64,000 nucleotides of DNA from Cytophagales bacterium UBA2561 (GCA_002340355.1 DDLX01000042.1:1-64000); one strand, 5' to 3'. Shown: positions 28,396 to 36,682, numbered from the stretch's first letter. Numbers and translations are program-made. Notes: generated from the sequence alone by a model not told the origin.

Positions 28396-28464
28396 AAAGC
28401 CTTTGAGAGTTCCGAAGTCCTACGTGATACGTGGGGGGTAGTTGTAGGAGCTAACGGGGGCTTT
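28396..28464 (-). ncRNA. Structured segment downstream of DUF3800 gene
   Basis: Nested complementary tracts are present: AAAGCC (28396-28401) with GGCTTT (28459-28464) as the outer stem, TCCTAC (28418-28423) with GTAGGA (28444-28449) inside, and ACGT-GAT-ACGT (28422-28432) as an alternative inner pair. It is followed by a run of T on the plus strand and TTTCTTT on the minus strand. Weinberg and colleagues described several DUF3800 RNA motifs, conserved structured RNAs next to DUF3800 genes. This may be such an RNA. It could also be a bidirectional terminator. Strand follows the DUF3800 gene by assumption. Confidence 0.5.
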
Positions 28465-28482
28465 TTTATTTTTTGAGCCTGA

Positions 28483-29310
28483 TTATTCAAGGCTACTTTC
28501 ATCTACTTTTTCCCACTGATATGGCAAAAATCGCCAGTGCCTGTATGGGTGTTCCCAAAGGTTTGCTACGTTTCCTTCTGTGCCTGTAGTAATTCCAATA
28601 TTAAAATTAGGATATACCTCCTTTATTTTTTGAAGTATGTGTTTATAGACTTTTTCTTTAGCAAGGGTTCTTTTGCCTCTGTTTTTGGCATTCGGTGGCT
28701 TTTGGAGGTGCATTTTATTGAGCCGAAATGCCATTGCCCCCAAAACTACATCCAGACATTGGAGCAAAATATGTTGTTTGGAATCTACTTCTGATATCGC
28801 ATCCAACTCAATACGGATATTGGCTTTTTGGAAATCAGGGATACGTTGTAGGGAAAAAACATGATTCTTAAATAATTCGTTTTTTTGTTGAGTATCAGGG
28901 ATTTCATCAAAGAAAAATTCAATGAAGTTTGGTGTTTTAGGGTTGAGATATTTGAGTCCAAAAGCGTGTTTTACAAACTGATAGTACAATAGATGATAGG
29001 CGTGTGCTTTTTGGTATTCACTTAGATTTACTTGTTTAAATGCATTTTGCGTAAACATAATTCGTACTTTAGCTTCATTTGCTTGAATATATTGAAAGAA
29101 TAAGGTCATGATTTCGAGATAGCCTTCCAGTTGATAGGCATTTATTTTTGTCCATTTTAGTTCTGTTCCTAAATTCAAGGCTTGAGCCTGTTCGGTAAGT
29201 GCTTTCCTAATTCGTTCATATTGTGAGCTTTCTACCAATACCCCGCCATAAAAATCTGAGAAATAACTTCCTTTTTTTACGGATTCATCTAACCAGATGT
29301 AATATCTCAT
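28483..29310 (-). CDS. DUF3800 domain protein
   Basis: A 275-residue soluble protein with the DUF3800 pattern. It has Asp8-Glu9 in YIWLDES, Glu50/Lys52 in ELKW, Asp135-Glu136 in FFFDEIPD, and Asp176/Asp187 in EVDSK..LLQCLDVVLGA. The acids fit an RNase H-like nuclease fold, and the LLQxxDxxxGA motif is typical of the family. DUF3800 also occurs fused to retron reverse transcriptases and beside structured RNAs; its biochemical role is unknown to me. The gene sits between the two halves of a restriction-modification gene, 5 bases after the upstream stop, so it is probably translated from the same message. A C-terminal basic tract (KPPNAKNRGKR) could bind nucleic acid. Confidence 0.88.
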   Translation of the reverse strand: MRYYIWLDESVKKGSYFSDFYGGVLVESSQYERIRKALTEQAQALNLGTELKWTKINAYQLEGYLEIMTLFFQYIQANEAKVRIMFTQNAFKQVNLSEYQKAHAYHLLYYQFVKHAFGLKYLNPKTPNFIEFFFDEIPDTQQKNELFKNHVFSLQRIPDFQKANIRIELDAISEVDSKQHILLQCLDVVLGAMAFRLNKMHLQKPPNAKNRGKRTLAKEKVYKHILQKIKEVYPNFNIGITTGTEGNVANLWEHPYRHWRFLPYQWEKVDESSLE

Positions 29311-29315
29311 TCTGC

Positions 29316-31046
29316 CTAATTTTTGACTTTTATTAAAAATAACACCGCCACACCTATCTGGATACCAAAAACATTATCAGAGGCATCAGTACCAGTACTT
29401 CGAAGGTCACCTCCCAAATCATAAATATAACAAAAATCAAATTCTTTTTCGACCATTTTACGAAATCCATCATCTTGACGCTTGTCAATAAAACTCCGAT
29501 TACAAATAAAAGCAATAATACCATTTTGGTCAAGGCGGTCAGATGCCCAACGGATGAAACGCTTGTACATATCGTACTGCTTGGTTTTTTGGGCAGAACT
29601 GGCTTTGATATAAGTATCCTTGATTCGTTTGTCAATGTCGGGATAAGGACGGTTTTTATTGTTATCATTTTCATTCATCTGGTTGGCATTGTAGGGCGGA
29701 TTTCCCATGATAACCGAAATTTTCAGCTCATTTTGGCGTTTAATCCGTTCGACATTTTCCAAAGACATTGCACCAAACATATCACCTTGTTTACCAGCAT
29801 ATTGCAAGGCTTGGGTATTGTCTAAGGTATCCACAAAACACAGATTTTCAAACTCCTCATAGCTATTCATTTTTTGCTGGTAAACTGCCTCAATATTCAA
29901 ATTTGCCACGTAATACGGCAACAAAGCCATTTCGTTTGCGTGAATCTCATTTTTGTATTTGTATTCGAGTTGGTGCGGTGGAATGTGTTCGATTAATTCG
30001 GTAATATAAGTTCCCGTTCCCGTACAAGGGTCTAAAATCTGTACACCTTTGTCGCCTAATGTTTTTGAAAAATGTTTATCCAATAAGTAATCCGTGCCTT
30101 CCAACATAAACTTCACAATCTCGTTAGGCGTATAAACAATGCCTAAACGGTCTGCTCCTTTGGGATTGTAGGCTTGGTAGAAATTCTCATAAACTACTTT
30201 GAGGAATTTTTGCTTTTCGGCATGGCTCACCATCTCGTTCGCCCGTGCTTTGATGGTGTTGTAATACGGTCGTACTGAGGTTAATAGGTCTTGTTTGGTC
30301 TTGCCTTTGAAAAAGGTTCTTTCGAGTTCGTAAAGGGTTTCGGCAATGTTATTTTCACGATGAAAGTCAGCATTATCGAAGATGGAAATGAAGATTTCTT
30401 CGGTCAAAATATGCTGAATCAACATTTCCCGAACATCGGCTAACCCCAGATTGGGATTGATAGAATCCTTGACTAATTGCAGAAATTTTGAACGTTGTTT
30501 TTTGTACTTTGGATTTTGTACAGCTTCTTTTTCAATTATTTGCCGAAGGGCATCCAAAATATTGGGTAAATCCGTTCCAAAATTCGCAATGGCTTTATTG
30601 AATTCTTGAACTTCGGGACGTTCGTAGGAGATGAATTGGTTTAAAATGTGAAGCAAGGCATCGGAGTCTTGCATTTTAATCTCCGTTTTTTTCTCATCTT
30701 GGACGAGAACGGCATTAACGGTATCTTCGAACAGGATATTACTTTTGGGATATCCTTTCTTAAATTTCTTCTCAATTTCTTGGTACAGGTCGTCTTTGGA
30801 ATCCTTGCTTTCCCAATAGCCATAATCCAACTGCAGGATATTTCGCAAAATGCCGTCTGGGGTAACGGTGGTCTGGAAAGGGGTTTTGAGGGAGACTTCA
30901 GTAACCAGCTCTAAATTTTTGGGTCGGGCTAAACCATTGACCAAATTGTAAAAGGCATTTCGAACAGTAGTTTCATTCTGAGACCCGCTAAATTGTTTGG
31001 CACGATGTAAGTCGCCATAATAGCGATTGATGAGAATTTTGGACAT
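29316..31046 (-). CDS. Type ISP-like restriction-modification enzyme, N-terminal half (nuclease plus methylase)
   Basis: A 576-residue protein. The N-terminus resembles a PD-(D/E)XK nuclease (Asp64 in TPDGIL, Glu79-x-Lys81 in WESKDS). A helical connector follows, then an N6-adenine methyltransferase with motif I LDPCTGTGTYI (Asp339) and motif IV NPPY (Asn449), and motif X-like GIVYTPNEIVKFML before it. No helicase domain is present. The protein ends in GVAVLFLIKVKN, just where the target-recognition half should begin; that half is encoded at 26924-28306 after an inserted DUF3800 gene. Intact relatives are single chains near 1000-1100 residues. Activity now depends on the halves complementing each other. 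Confidence 0.88.
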   Translation of the reverse strand: MSKILINRYYGDLHRAKQFSGSQNETTVRNAFYNLVNGLARPKNLELVTEVSLKTPFQTTVTPDGILRNILQLDYGYWESKDSKDDLYQEIEKKFKKGYPKSNILFEDTVNAVLVQDEKKTEIKMQDSDALLHILNQFISYERPEVQEFNKAIANFGTDLPNILDALRQIIEKEAVQNPKYKKQRSKFLQLVKDSINPNLGLADVREMLIQHILTEEIFISIFDNADFHRENNIAETLYELERTFFKGKTKQDLLTSVRPYYNTIKARANEMVSHAEKQKFLKVVYENFYQAYNPKGADRLGIVYTPNEIVKFMLEGTDYLLDKHFSKTLGDKGVQILDPCTGTGTYITELIEHIPPHQLEYKYKNEIHANEMALLPYYVANLNIEAVYQQKMNSYEEFENLCFVDTLDNTQALQYAGKQGDMFGAMSLENVERIKRQNELKISVIMGNPPYNANQMNENDNNKNRPYPDIDKRIKDTYIKASSAQKTKQYDMYKRFIRWASDRLDQNGIIAFICNRSFIDKRQDDGFRKMVEKEFDFCYIYDLGGDLRSTGTDASDNVFGIQIGVAVLFLIKVKN

Positions 31047-31204
31047 CTTTCAGGAATTCTTTCAAGGATAGTTATATAGCTATATATTTCCAAAGCAAGA
31101 TACAAAACATAAAGTAAAATAAAAGAAGTGAAATTATTGAGGTGTGTTTGGAGAGAATTGGAAATGAATTTTTGTAACTTGTTAGGACTTTGTCTTAGAA
31201 TTAA

Positions 31205-31288
31205 TGCTCACGAGAAGATTCGAACTTCCACGGGCTTGCGCCCACCACCCCCTCAAGATGGCGTGTCTACCAGTTCCACCACGTGAGC
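31205..31288 (-). tRNA. tRNA-Leu (GAG)
   Basis: An 84-nt cloverleaf with the long variable arm of a type II tRNA. The acceptor pairs GCTCACG with CGTGAGC, the T-loop region is GTTCGAATC, and the anticodon loop TTGAGGG gives anticodon GAG. The 3' CCA is not encoded. It is the last of three tRNA genes on this strand. Confidence 0.93.
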
Positions 31289-31308
31289 AAAACTTATTAC
31301 TTATAGAG

Positions 31309-31381
31309 TGATCCCGCTGGGGCTCGAACCCAGGACCCTCTCCTTAAAAGGGAGATGCTCTACCAACTGAGCTACGGAATC
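31309..31381 (-). tRNA. tRNA-Lys (TTT), copy 1
   Basis: A 73-nt cloverleaf. The acceptor pairs GATTCCG with CGGGATC, the anticodon loop CTTTTAA gives TTT, and the T-arm carries GGTTCGAGCCC. CCA is not encoded. It is nearly identical to the copy at 31438-31510. Confidence 0.95.
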
Positions 31382-31437
31382 TTTACCACAAAAAAATTTG
31401 AAGTATAAAGGCTTTGTACAAAAATTACTTAGCTTTG

Positions 31438-31510
31438 TGATCCCGCTGGGGTTCGAACCCAGGACCCTCTCCTTAAAAGGGAGATGCTCTACCAGCTGAG
31501 CTACGGAATC
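31438..31510 (-). tRNA. tRNA-Lys (TTT), copy 2
   Basis: A 73-nt tRNA that differs from copy 1 by only a few bases in the D and T arms (GTTCGAACCC in the T-loop, CAGCTG in the D-arm). Same anticodon TTT. This is a recent tandem duplication and the first of the three tRNAs to be transcribed. Confidence 0.95.
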
Positions 31511-31611
31511 AAGAAACTGTTAAAAAAACAATCAAAAAAGCTTTATTTTGCTTGCTTTAATTAGGGCGTTTCCCGTAATTGCGATGCAAAGGTAAAAGGC
31601 TTATTTAGAAT

Positions 31612-32355
31612 ATGCAAAGAAAATCATTTTTTTTTCCGATATTTTTTTTTCTTTTTTTGAGTATTCAACAGAATATACTTGTTGCTCAAGAAGTTATAGC
31701 AAAACTTCAAAAAGCGGATTCATTGTATCTTCAACGAAAATATCCCAAGGCAGAAGAAATTTATCGTCAGGTGTTGTTTGATGAACAACAATATACCCCT
31801 GCCATGCTCTTGAAAATGGCTCAACTTAATGAGTTGAAACAAAAACCAAACTTCATTGAAACGCTGTATGCTTTGAACTTGTATTATTTTCAATTGCCTG
31901 ATACTCGGATTTTGGAAAAGATTCAAGCAATTGCCGAAGAGAAACATTTCAAAGGGTACGAAATTTCAGACTTGGAATATGTCGCATCCTTCTATAATCA
32001 ATACAAAATGATCTTAATTCTAATAAGTTTGTTGGTCTTGAGTGGAGGGGTGTTTTATCTGTACTATCGCAAAAAGCAAGGCAAACGTCCTTTATTTCGG
32101 GCTATGGTTTTGACGTTAATCATGGCACTCTTTTTTTGGATTCATAATTACGGATTAACTTATCAAAAAGGAATTTTATATCAGAAAGCACTCCTGATGA
32201 ATGCGCCCTCGGCGGGAGCGACTTGTTTAGGGGTCATTTCAAAAGGAGATTGTTTCCAAATTATTGATAAGCAAGATGTTTGGTATAAGGTGCGCTCTAA
32301 AGAAGAGAACTTAGAAGGCTATATTCGAGCAGGTAATTTTTTAGTTATTCAGTAA
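31612..32355 (+). CDS. Membrane protein with TPR-like N-terminus and SH3-like C-terminus
   Basis: A 247-residue protein. A signal peptide (Phe-rich, cleavage near LVAQ) is followed by a TPR-like helical pair (ADSLYLQRKYPKAEEIYRQVL), two membrane helices (about residues 134-153 and 161-180), and a bacterial SH3-like domain (APSAGATCLGVISKGDCFQI..WYKVRSK..GYI). The layout matches the Bacteroidota BatE-like group of TPR plus SH3 proteins. SH3-like domains of this kind bind peptidoglycan or act as sensors. It is encoded alone after the tRNA cluster. The stop codon overlaps a MITE-like repeat by one base. Confidence 0.75.
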   Translation: MQRKSFFFPIFFFLFLSIQQNILVAQEVIAKLQKADSLYLQRKYPKAEEIYRQVLFDEQQYTPAMLLKMAQLNELKQKPNFIETLYALNLYYFQLPDTRILEKIQAIAEEKHFKGYEISDLEYVASFYNQYKMILILISLLVLSGGVFYLYYRKKQGKRPLFRAMVLTLIMALFFWIHNYGLTYQKGILYQKALLMNAPSAGATCLGVISKGDCFQIIDKQDVWYKVRSKEENLEGYIRAGNFLVIQ

Positions 32356-32442
32356 GAGATTGTTTAAATTTCAATAAAATACGTTCGTGAGTACACAAAA
32401 AACAGCAGAAAATGATATTTCAAAAATTTTTAAACAACCTCT
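32355..32442. mobile_element. MITE-like repeat, short copy C
   Basis: An 88-bp unit beginning AGAGATTGTTTAAA and ending TTTTTAAACAACCTCT, the same termini as copies A and B with one mismatch, but without their internal palindrome. It starts at the stop codon of the SH3-like gene. Confidence 0.5.
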
Positions 32443-32529
32443 AATATTGTATATTTATGATTGTTAAAATACGATAACATACCTTTTGAAAGACATACAT
32501 CAGAACCTATCTTGTGGTTCTCAATACTC

Positions 32530-33495
32530 TTATTTATCTGTCATTTCAATTACCCAAATTCCACGTAATTCGTTTGACTTATATCCTACAGCTTTATCTT
32601 CAGGGTACAATTGTTTTATTTTAGAATACACCTTCGGAGTAATATCTTGTTTTGGGTTTCCATGACATTGCAAACACATTTTGTTTGAAATGATTGGATA
32701 ATAAGCTATGTATCCACGGTCTGTTTTGATAAGTTTGGGTTTTATTTGTTGGCTTTCCGCTAAAGTATTCTTTACCTTATTTATATACTCAATTTCCGAA
32801 CTATTGGCTTGGTTTAGTGGATTTCTATTTTTGTCCGACACCCTTTTAATTTTTGCATTTAATATAGCTGCCATACTATCGGTTAATGAAATAGCTTTGG
32901 TAGAACAAAAAGATAATGCTCCTTCTGTTCCTTTTGTATTTATGGCTTGTTTTAAGTTACTACCAAGCGTACTTTTGGTTCGCATCGCTATTTGTTTCCC
33001 TAATTCTATTGGAGTGATTTCTACATTGGCACTTTGAGTGTACCTTGCCTTTTCTTCTTGATAATGCTTTTCAAACCAATCTGGTTTTTCAAGTTCCGAA
33101 TTATATATGTAAAGAGCCATTTTTTCAATATCAGCTTTGCTCAAATTCATTTTTGGCATAACCCCAAAACGTTTCAAAGCATTAGGCATCTTTGAATTTT
33201 CTTCTGAAGGGTTGTTTAAAAACGTAGTAAAATCTTTTTTAAACTGTTCAAATGCAGTATTTTCAGAAATGTAATGTTTTTTGATAGCTATCATAGGTGG
33301 TGCAATTCTGTTATCAATAGATGCATTTGGACTATGACAAGAAAAGCAAGTATTTTGGAGTAAATTAAAACCCTCTGACATTTTGTGAGAGTCAAGTTCA
33401 GTACTTTCCGTTTTTGAAACACTCTGCTTTTTACCTGTTTCACTACAAGAAGTGATAATTGGTATCACCACTAAAATCCATAAAAATTTTCTCAT
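32530..33495 (-). CDS. Lipoprotein with cytochrome c domain fused to a Tll0287-like (DUF3365) haem domain
   Basis: A 321-residue lipoprotein (lipobox ITSC, Cys17). Residues about 40-135 form a c-type cytochrome domain with haem site CFSCH and a Met-rich distal region (FGVMPKMNLSKADIEKMALYIY). Residues about 160-320 are a DUF3365/Tll0287-like domain with its own haem site CLQCH and the LYPEDKAVGY and LRGIWVIEM motifs. It should sit in the periplasm and carry two haems, serving electron transfer or redox sensing. The family commonly occurs as a sensor module of signalling proteins, but here it is a stand-alone lipoprotein. The gene is monocistronic. Confidence 0.87.
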   Translation of the reverse strand: MRKFLWILVVIPIITSCSETGKKQSVSKTESTELDSHKMSEGFNLLQNTCFSCHSPNASIDNRIAPPMIAIKKHYISENTAFEQFKKDFTTFLNNPSEENSKMPNALKRFGVMPKMNLSKADIEKMALYIYNSELEKPDWFEKHYQEEKARYTQSANVEITPIELGKQIAMRTKSTLGSNLKQAINTKGTEGALSFCSTKAISLTDSMAAILNAKIKRVSDKNRNPLNQANSSEIEYINKVKNTLAESQQIKPKLIKTDRGYIAYYPIISNKMCLQCHGNPKQDITPKVYSKIKQLYPEDKAVGYKSNELRGIWVIEMTDK

Positions 33496-33687
33496 TATAC
33501 TTTGTTGATTTAGGTTATAACTTCCATATTAATTTTTTTTCATTGAAAATCAAGGAGTTGATTTTGTTATTCTTTTTGCTAAAACACTAACAAAAGTGAA
33601 TTCAAGATACAAGTTCCTTATTCAAGTCAGGAGTACCAAAAGTAATCAAAAGCCATAATCTAATATGTCAGCCTCCTGTCAAACCTA

Positions 33688-33708
33688 AGAGGTTGCTTAA
33701 AAATTTTT
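33688..33708. repeat. Single MITE-like end (copy D)
   Basis: AGAGGTTGCTTAAAAATTTTT matches one terminus of the MITE-like family, identical to copy B over the first 14 bases. The other end is missing. The truncated methyltransferase gene begins directly after it, suggesting that the element marks a deletion junction. Confidence 0.5.
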
Positions 33709-33975
33709 GGAGAATGGTCTTATGCTTTGAGAGCTGGAGGAAGTTATAATTATTTGGTTGTGAATGGGATACGAAGATTAACAGGGCGTGAAATGTTGCG
33801 CTTACAGGGTTTTCCAGAGGATTTTGTGATTAATATTCCTTATTCCCAAATCCGAAAAGTAGCAGGTAATTCGGTAACTGTTCCAGTAATTGAATTTATC
33901 GCAGAACAAATGTTAAAAGCCATGAAGGAGAAGGGTAAAATTAAAACAGTAGGAGTACAATTATCATTAGTTTAA
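33709..33975 (+). pseudogene. C-terminal fragment of a DNA cytosine-5 methyltransferase
   Basis: The frame reads GEWSYALRAGGSYNYLVVNG, RRLTGREMLRLQGFPEDFVI and RKVAGNSVTVPVIEFIAEQM. These are motifs IX and X of C5-cytosine methyltransferases (Dcm/HhaI type). Motifs I, IV (PCQ) and VIII are absent; the frame upstream runs into a MITE-like end. There is no ATG, only TTG at 33727. It is a remnant of the modification gene of a type II restriction system, directly upstream of a HaeII-like fragment. Confidence 0.85.
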
Positions 33976-33985
33976 ATGATTGAAA

Positions 33986-34168
33986 ATGAAGATAGAAGAA
34001 GCAAAAAAATCGCTGGATAAAGTTATCAGAAAAGCAAGGGTTCATTTATACAAACCTATCCAAATTGCTGAAATTGAGTTAGAATTTCCTGCAACTAAAG
34101 GTAAAGAGTTTAAAACTTTTTTTGAGGGAAGAAACTATCACAAAGTCAAAGATGAATTTTGGAAGTAA
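33986..34168 (+). pseudogene. Fragment of a HaeII-like type II restriction endonuclease
   Basis: A 60-residue frame starting MKIEEAKKSLDKVIRKARVH, then LYKPIQIAEI. This strongly recalls the N-terminus of the HaeII family, whose members are about 350 residues. After residue 32 the sequence no longer follows that pattern and ends EFWK, so most of the enzyme is missing, perhaps by an internal deletion. It follows the methyltransferase fragment by ten bases, the normal M-R order. The family name is from memory and should be checked by profile search. Confidence 0.5.
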
Positions 34169-34334
34169 GCACTTTGACGATTTCTTTTGTAAGATATTTT
34201 TTTGATATTGCTTATTGCCATTATATATATTAACACAAAACAGCTTCTAAAATATTCCAGTCGCCATCTTTTTCAGTCATCTTGGTTTTTATATTTTACT
34301 CGGTTGTTCGGGTGACAAGCAAATTCGTATCGAA

Positions 34335-34352
34335 CAGGGGATAAATCCCCTG
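34335..34352. terminator. Palindrome between the RM remnant and metY
   Basis: CAGGGGAT-AA-ATCCCCTG is a perfect 8-bp stem about 40 bases beyond the stop of metY on its strand and after the restriction remnant on the other. It is GC-rich for this genome. No U-run follows, so it may be a repeat instead of a terminator. Confidence 0.35.
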
Positions 34353-34389
34353 CTACTCACAAACTTATAGTAATATAGTAATCAAGGAG

Positions 34390-35664
34390 TTATATTTTAT
34401 TTAATGCCTGATTAAAGTCGGAAATAATATCATCAATCTTTTCGATACCTACGGTAACTCTAATTAAATCAGGGGTAACACCTGCATCTTTTTGCTCTTG
34501 TTCGGTTAATTGTCTATGGGTCATACTAGCAGGGTGAAGAACACCAGTCCGTACATCGGCAACATGAACCACGATAGCCGCCAACTTCAAAGAGTTCATT
34601 ACTTTTTCACCCTCTATCGCTCCACCTTTAACCCCAAAAGTCAAAACCCCACTATTTCCTTTTAGATATTTCTTAGAAAGATTATAAAAAGGATGTCCTT
34701 CAAGTCCTGGATAATTTACCCAACTTACATTTTCATGTTCTTGTAAGAACTCAGCTAATTTTTGTGTGTTTTCACAATGTCTATCCATTCTTACGTGTAG
34801 TGTTTCTATGCCTACATTCGTTAAAAAAGCATTCATCGGCGTTTGGTAACTTCCTAAATCTCTAATCCACTGCACTCTTGCTTTTACGATATAAGCTAAG
34901 TTACCAAATTTTTCAGGATACACTAAGCCATGATAACTTGGGTCAGGATTCACAAATTCGGGAAACTTTTTATTATTCCAATCAAAATTTCCACCGTCAA
35001 TAATCACTCCGCCAACACTTATAGCGTGTCCGTCTAAATATTTCGTAGAAGAGTGAATGACAACATTTGCACCATGTTCAAGGGGGCGACAAAGATACGG
35101 AGTGGCAAAAGTATTATCAACGATAAAAGGGACATCCATCTCTTTGGCTAAAGTAGAAAACTTCTCAAAATCAAGCACATCTAATGCAGGATTTGCGATT
35201 GTTTCTCCAAAGAGAGCTTTTGTATTGGGTTTAAAATACTTTTTGAGTTCATCCAATGGGAGGGATGCATCAACTAAAGTGACTTCAATTCCCATCTTTT
35301 TAAGTGTATTTGTAAATAGCGAAACCGTACCGCCATAAAGCGCACCTATGGCAACAAAGTGGTCTCCTGCGGTACAAACATTGGTTATCGCAATCGTAGA
35401 AGCGGTCTGACCCGATGAAGTGGCTAAAGCTCCAACCCCTCCTTCTAGTTCTGCCATTTTATTTTCAAATGCTTCAACCGTAGGATTACTAATTCTTGAA
35501 TACATATGCCCAGCAACATCCAGATTAAACAAATCTGCAACCTCTTGTGCAGTATCATATTTATAGGTTGTACTTTGAGCAATAGGAAGTACTCTAGGTT
35601 CTCCATTTTTTGGCTTATATCCGCCCTGAATAGCTACTGTTTCGATACTCCAGTTGTTTTCCAT
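34390..35664 (-). CDS. metY: O-acetylhomoserine sulfhydrylase (aminocarboxypropyltransferase)
   Basis: A 424-residue PLP enzyme of the Cys/Met metabolism family. It joins O-acetylhomoserine with sulfide to make homocysteine in methionine synthesis. The PLP lysine is Lys208 in HSSTKYLDGH. Other family motifs are YSRISNPTVEAFE, ATSSGQTAS, GGTVSLF and FIVDNTFATPYLCRPLEHGA. Length (about 425) and the long insertion PSYHGLVYPEKFG favour MetY over the shorter MetB/MetC/MetZ. It is encoded alone; the 280 bp upstream is AT-rich, and I found no SAM riboswitch there. Confidence 0.95.
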   Translation of the reverse strand: MENNWSIETVAIQGGYKPKNGEPRVLPIAQSTTYKYDTAQEVADLFNLDVAGHMYSRISNPTVEAFENKMAELEGGVGALATSSGQTASTIAITNVCTAGDHFVAIGALYGGTVSLFTNTLKKMGIEVTLVDASLPLDELKKYFKPNTKALFGETIANPALDVLDFEKFSTLAKEMDVPFIVDNTFATPYLCRPLEHGANVVIHSSTKYLDGHAISVGGVIIDGGNFDWNNKKFPEFVNPDPSYHGLVYPEKFGNLAYIVKARVQWIRDLGSYQTPMNAFLTNVGIETLHVRMDRHCENTQKLAEFLQEHENVSWVNYPGLEGHPFYNLSKKYLKGNSGVLTFGVKGGAIEGEKVMNSLKLAAIVVHVADVRTGVLHPASMTHRQLTEQEQKDAGVTPDLIRVTVGIEKIDDIISDFNQALNKI

Positions 35665-35944
35665 CTGTTTTCTTTATAATAAGATTGATTATAGTTATTT
35701 AATTAAAATTTTATACGTTTTCTACTCCACTAAAATCGGCTAAAACTTAGAATTAAAAAGAAAAAAATCGACAGCAAAGTTAAGAAAATATTATTAATCA
35801 ATATTTTTGGTGGAAATAACTTATTTAAATGTGATCTCAAAAAGAGATTTTTTTCAAATTATTGATAATCAAAATGTATGAAATTTGAAAATTTTTAAAC
35901 CCCTCAGCTTCTTAAAAAGTAAGGAGTTTGTTATCTCTTAAATA

Positions 35945-36643
35945 TTACTTTCGTAATAAGTCGCTTACCGTCTGAATGCCTCGTGTTTGCGCTTTTTTTA
36001 CTAAAATTTGAAATAGTTCTGCCGTAGCTAAAGCATCGCCAGCCGCATTATGTCTAGCCGAATTTCCAATATGGTAGCGTTTACACAAGCTGTCTAATGT
36101 ATATTCCTGTGGTTTGAATTCATACCAGTTTGCCGTATTTAATTCTAATCTTCGGGCAAGATAAAATGTATCTAATGAGGCATTGAATAGGGGGAATTTA
36201 AAGTAATGTTGGGTCAATTGTGAAACCATCGTTACGTCAAAAGCAGCATGATGAGCCACTAAAACATCTCCTTTGATAAAGTCTAGAAATTGAATAACGG
36301 CTTCTTCTTCTCCCAAACCATCCTGCAAATCACGGGGAATAATTTCGTGTATGGTGACGGCAGACTGCTTAGTTAATTTCCGATTTCGGACAAAAACTTC
36401 GAAGGATTCACGGGGCGAAACAATCCCATTTTTGATAGCTATTGCACCAATAGAAAGGATTTTATCTTTTTGTGGATCAAAACCTGTAGTTTCAGTATCA
36501 AAAACCACAAAACGACAATCCTCGACACGTTTACGAGAAAGTTTATGTGATTTATTATGATTTACATAGGCACTAACAGAAGAAGAAAATGCACCAGAGC
36601 GGGACTTTTGTTGGGCTTGAAACTTATACCAAAAAGAAAACAT
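35945..36643 (-). CDS. DEDDh 3'-5' exonuclease (DnaQ/PolC-like)
   Basis: A 232-residue protein with all exonuclease motifs: VVFDTETTGFDP (Exo I, Asp and Glu), HHAAFDVTMVS (Exo II Asp), and HNAAGDALATAELF (Exo III, His and Asp). The domain spans about residues 44-225. Such proteins act as proofreading epsilon subunits or as stand-alone repair or RNA-trimming exonucleases. A 40-residue basic N-terminal extension (QAQQKSRSG, NHNKSHKLSRKR) precedes it. It lies 39 bases downstream of a histidine kinase gene on the same strand and may be co-transcribed. Confidence 0.92.
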   Translation of the reverse strand: MFSFWYKFQAQQKSRSGAFSSSVSAYVNHNKSHKLSRKRVEDCRFVVFDTETTGFDPQKDKILSIGAIAIKNGIVSPRESFEVFVRNRKLTKQSAVTIHEIIPRDLQDGLGEEEAVIQFLDFIKGDVLVAHHAAFDVTMVSQLTQHYFKFPLFNASLDTFYLARRLELNTANWYEFKPQEYTLDSLCKRYHIGNSARHNAAGDALATAELFQILVKKAQTRGIQTVSDLLRK

Positions 36644-36682
36644 ACTTGCTTTTTCATTAATTTTATTACTCGTGCTGGAAAG

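Larger units (their letters stand above)
28307..29315 (-). mobile_element. DUF3800 cassette interrupting a restriction-modification gene
   Basis: On the minus strand the methyltransferase part ends in FLIKVKN-stop, the DUF3800 gene starts 5 bases later, and after about 175 noncoding bases the C-terminal half resumes with KKAKIYYFR. Family alignment as I know it expects these to be continuous (LIKxKN-xKKAKIYYFR). The roughly 1-kb segment between is therefore an insertion. I see no long terminal repeats; the junctions are A-rich (CAAAAATTAG and ACTAAAAAAATG). Confidence 0.55.

Noticed and set aside
29354..30004. Several ORFs on both strands inside the methyltransferase gene
   Set aside because: They overlap motif IV (NPPY) coding sequence of the real gene and have no family resemblance.
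31205..31510. tRNA cluster as an attachment site of an integrated element
   Set aside because: No integrase and no repeat of a tRNA 3' end were found nearby; the duplicated tRNA-Lys is better explained by tandem duplication.
35665..35944. SAM riboswitch before metY
   Set aside because: The leader is AT-rich without the conserved stems and K-turn of SAM-I or SAM-II elements that I could find.
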